From: a virus
Virus record (IMG/VR): IMGVR_UViG_3300031672_000007
Location: 1-28,693 of that record
Reading direction: 5' to 3' (one strand)
Length of the DNA: 28,693 bases
This document shows positions 27,501 to 28,693 of the stretch, in pieces. Every line of letters begins with the position of its first letter. Within the stretch, counting starts at the first letter, position 1. A program made the translations under genes and the position numbers. Below the pieces are notes generated by a model. That model saw nothing but the letters and a program-made list of their open reading frames with translations. It was not told the origin of the DNA and did not search any database.

Positions 27501-28693
27501 CGTTCCAGCCCATAGCGGCGGCTGGCGATGCGATTCCCAACATCTTGACCGCGCCGTCGCCCTTTGATGACATTTTCTCAACCAATTCGAGCGCGGATTA
27601 TACCCAAACAAACCTCACAGGCGGTGGCGCGGCGTCCTGGACGTGGGATACCGCCAATAGTCAATTGAAAGCGACCCAAACCACGGGTATTGATGGAATC
27701 TTGGAAGAAAGCACCGTGACAGGCGCGGATATGGTGGTGATGGGAGATTTCAGCAAGTCCGATAGCGGCGGGCTAGTGGCGCGCATGGTTGACACGTCCC
27801 ACTGCTACTACTGCTCAATTTGCGATGCATCGGCTGCGCTTAATCCTAATACCGTCAAGTTGTACGCGTTAGGCGGCGGGGGCGCAACGACGCCGCTATC
27901 AGTCTATGGGTCAACCATTGCCTCAACCACACTTGCTACAGCCGGAACGCTAGCAACGGCAACTGGGGGTACTGCAACCAACGCCTCCACGAAAGTTGGC
28001 ACAACTGTTGGGCAATACGTCGAATTGGTCGCGCTTGGCACAACCACGATCACCGCGTTTTCTTCCATTCAAGCTCCCACTGGCAAAGGATGGCTTCTGG
28101 ATGTAACCACGCTCGAAGGGCAACAAATTGTAGCCGGAACCTGGACGCCGATCTGCAAACTCAATACGGCGGGCAATACTCTGACGGCTGATATTTACAT
28201 ACGCGCTTACAAGCGATCAAGCGCGGGTGTCTACACGCTTATTGGATCATGGATCGCGTCGGCATCGGCACTGACCAGTACCGCCACGGTCTACTATCCG
28301 ACGCCTGCCTCAAAATCTGCTATGAGTTTCGCGACAGGCGATAAACTCTATATCGACATGTGGGTCGATATCACCGCTACGACGGAGGGATCGGCGGGCG
28401 TCATTAACGTGCATCAGGCATCAACGTCAACCGGCGTGGCGACTCAAGAGGAATTGGACACGCCCGGCTATCAAGCGACAGGCGGCGGCGGGACAACGCT
28501 ACTGGGAAGCGCGGCTATTATTTTCACACGCGGGTCATACCGCCGCTTTCTGCTCAGTACCATAGGAACTACCATAGCCGTGTCAATGGACGGCGTGTCG
28601 CTTCTGAGCGTCTCTGACAGCACAGTCACCGCGTCAGGCGGCGCGGCGGTGCTGGCTGGCGTCAACAACGGCAATCAGATCATCTGTACACAG
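24560..28693 (+). CDS. Giant tail/baseplate protein, partial at 3' end (at least 1378 aa)
   Basis: ATG 24560 abuts the tape-measure stop and the frame is open to the window edge, so the C-terminus is missing. Residues 1-140 resemble a tail-tip or baseplate hub start (LSSLNFTIIDTPGTGAYSKG, then PQTTRKWAVDCIDQTWLAAK). Repeated beta-sandwich units follow; ASLDGGATYQPIA (about 440) recurs as TSVDGGSTFQPIA (about 980). A laminin-G-like fold lies at about 612-733 (WADFIAQIDLV, LMVEVVGSTHSIYLDGTLYL). Composition is rich in Thr, Ser, Gly and Ala, as in receptor-binding or fibre proteins. It probably recognises host surface glycans. Three one-base-shortened palindromes (25476, 25944, 27390) lie in frame as LAG. 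A tail lysozyme domain is not seen. Confidence 0.85.
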   Translation, partial: MTNILTVTVASSGVAIANNTWKLSDKIDQLSSLNFTIIDTPGTGAYSKGQPVSASDSVFGTLFTGYLNKPKANNLYPQTTRKWAVDCIDQTWLAAKRSSDTVYLQQNAAVILCDQLQRILAAENLTGQYALDYNHLETDWAAGGATLTNVAATINNGDGNVGDGDLELALAGAITSHTDDTTANFTAAGTSETNINTANNQLQLLPYATLSYFGTANTGYGANLYAYREIWSGSYTIASGDALVYSVWINSSSPLIESGVDGVCSDGTSFRDSGLSDQNSINCHPSTDLSGFANDQWYTRTIDLTPLAGKSLSFIQLGFEGDSAGTYQAYFHDIYIENGGTSTQAIYVTPGSYGTPTPVAPQLNSPVSDYGYGNVTLTAVVGYAQIGTWTSVANSAAGAGIYRSSQVFWSVATTEVVDGVSVTTNSAANVAPAGVTITVQASLDGGATYQPIAKEYDPLANALAGESLTGVNVLIQVIFTITGKDPLIVSPALATTISMPAVTSISWFIYPSYSATVTNVAAAYVTSANWSSGTFSNTEYATDANLLENQTGLIVTSDQRSWTGGTLTNQTIWGSGSPTGPTQNINAGQLELATDAGSTSDARSQFVFAGQWADFIAQIDLVTPPVVCNAGLVYRTTGWQNNINTEAYQAYLSSDSITQTTLVLQKGTNSSSGSGTATTLGTYTFPQPLPIGGVHTLMVEVVGSTHSIYLDGTLYLNVTDSTYTAAGYIGARFYNNFSLTTTLTTALTSGHAYKSISVDALQNPIPSGTSIGIGSQNIVSTSNASQGATSISVKQFTASTNYAIGTTVSPNLARQNELFNNFGVIAKNGVYAPGTYAGPTWTSPSIALGSMTVGNSIINWNSDTVSGDFVNILASVNGGTAAACTNGAVIPGLTPGTILSSATLVLTIQLQSATANDTPVINGLSVLVTPEFSATGHWQSPALSLAGAGAVAGSSVVNWNSVLPNANTTIAVKTSVDGGSTFQPIAAAGDAIPNILTAPSPFDDIFSTNSSADYTQTNLTGGGAASWTWDTANSQLKATQTTGIDGILEESTVTGADMVVMGDFSKSDSGGLVARMVDTSHCYYCSICDASAALNPNTVKLYALGGGGATTPLSVYGSTIASTTLATAGTLATATGGTATNASTKVGTTVGQYVELVALGTTTITAFSSIQAPTGKGWLLDVTTLEGQQIVAGTWTPICKLNTAGNTLTADIYIRAYKRSSAGVYTLIGSWIASASALTSTATVYYPTPASKSAMSFATGDKLYIDMWVDITATTEGSAGVINVHQASTSTGVATQEELDTPGYQATGGGGTTLLGSAAIIFTRGSYRRFLLSTIGTTIAVSMDGVSLLSVSDSTVTASGGAAVLAGVNNGNQIICTQ
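25476..25486. repeat. Palindrome variant CCCTTGCAGGG, copy a
   Basis: Eleven-base form lacking one A of the palindrome. Reads PLAGK in frame in the tail gene. Confidence 0.75.
25944..25954. repeat. Palindrome variant CCCTTGCAGGG, copy b
   Basis: Same eleven-base form, reads ALAGE in frame. Confidence 0.75.
27390..27400. repeat. Palindrome variant CCCTTGCAGGG, copy c
   Basis: Same eleven-base form, reads SLAGA in frame. Confidence 0.75.

Overview
The window is a contiguous block of a tailed-phage or prophage genome with an HK97-type head and a long, probably siphovirus-like tail. It reads like a temperate phage of a bacterium of medium GC content. The host cannot be named from the sequence. 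A Chloroflexota (Ktedonobacteria-like) host is only a guess from the overall feel of the proteins. Nearly all genes are on the + strand, tightly packed, often joined by ATGA or TAATG overlaps, and preceded by clear Shine-Dalgarno sequences.

Layout. Positions 1-2151 carry small early or accessory genes ending in a helix-turn-helix protein that resembles terminase small subunits, closed by a strong hairpin terminator. A secreted collagen-like gene follows on the - strand (2264-3094). Then comes about 720 bp without a normal gene (3095-3817), holding stacked dyads, TAAAG iterons, and two halves of a tRNA-Arg(GCG) facing each other on opposite strands, next to a tyrosine integrase (3818-4756). 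Positions 4775-7384 carry small genes of unknown role, including a four-pass membrane protein. Positions 7385-7729 form a control region: a near-consensus promoter, a strong hairpin, a cluster of DnaA-box-like sites and a second promoter. The late operon then runs without interruption: large terminase, portal fusion, prohead protease, major capsid protein, decoration-like proteins, head-tail connectors, an Acb2-type anti-CBASS protein, tail terminator, two tail-tube paralogues, tail chaperone with a -1 frameshift, tape measure, and a giant tail protein still open at the right edge.

Most unusual points. (1) The perfect palindrome CCTTGCAAGG occurs 17 times (about 0.03 expected for a random 10-mer), usually within TCCCTTGCAAGGGA. 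It lies in intergenic leaders, where it supplies Shine-Dalgarno sequence, and in frame inside proteins, where it reads (P/S/T)LQG. (2) The tRNA-Arg halves share an 11-nt core in inverted orientation. Inverting the intervening 163 bp would rebuild a nearly intact tRNA gene and, beside the integrase, a symmetric attP whose arms carry paired repeats. (3) The large terminase carries a SWIM-like zinc finger. (4) The portal is fused to a 2H phosphoesterase and a MuF-type minor-head domain. (5) With Acb2, this makes two domains of kinds known to act on cyclic-nucleotide defence signals within one late operon.
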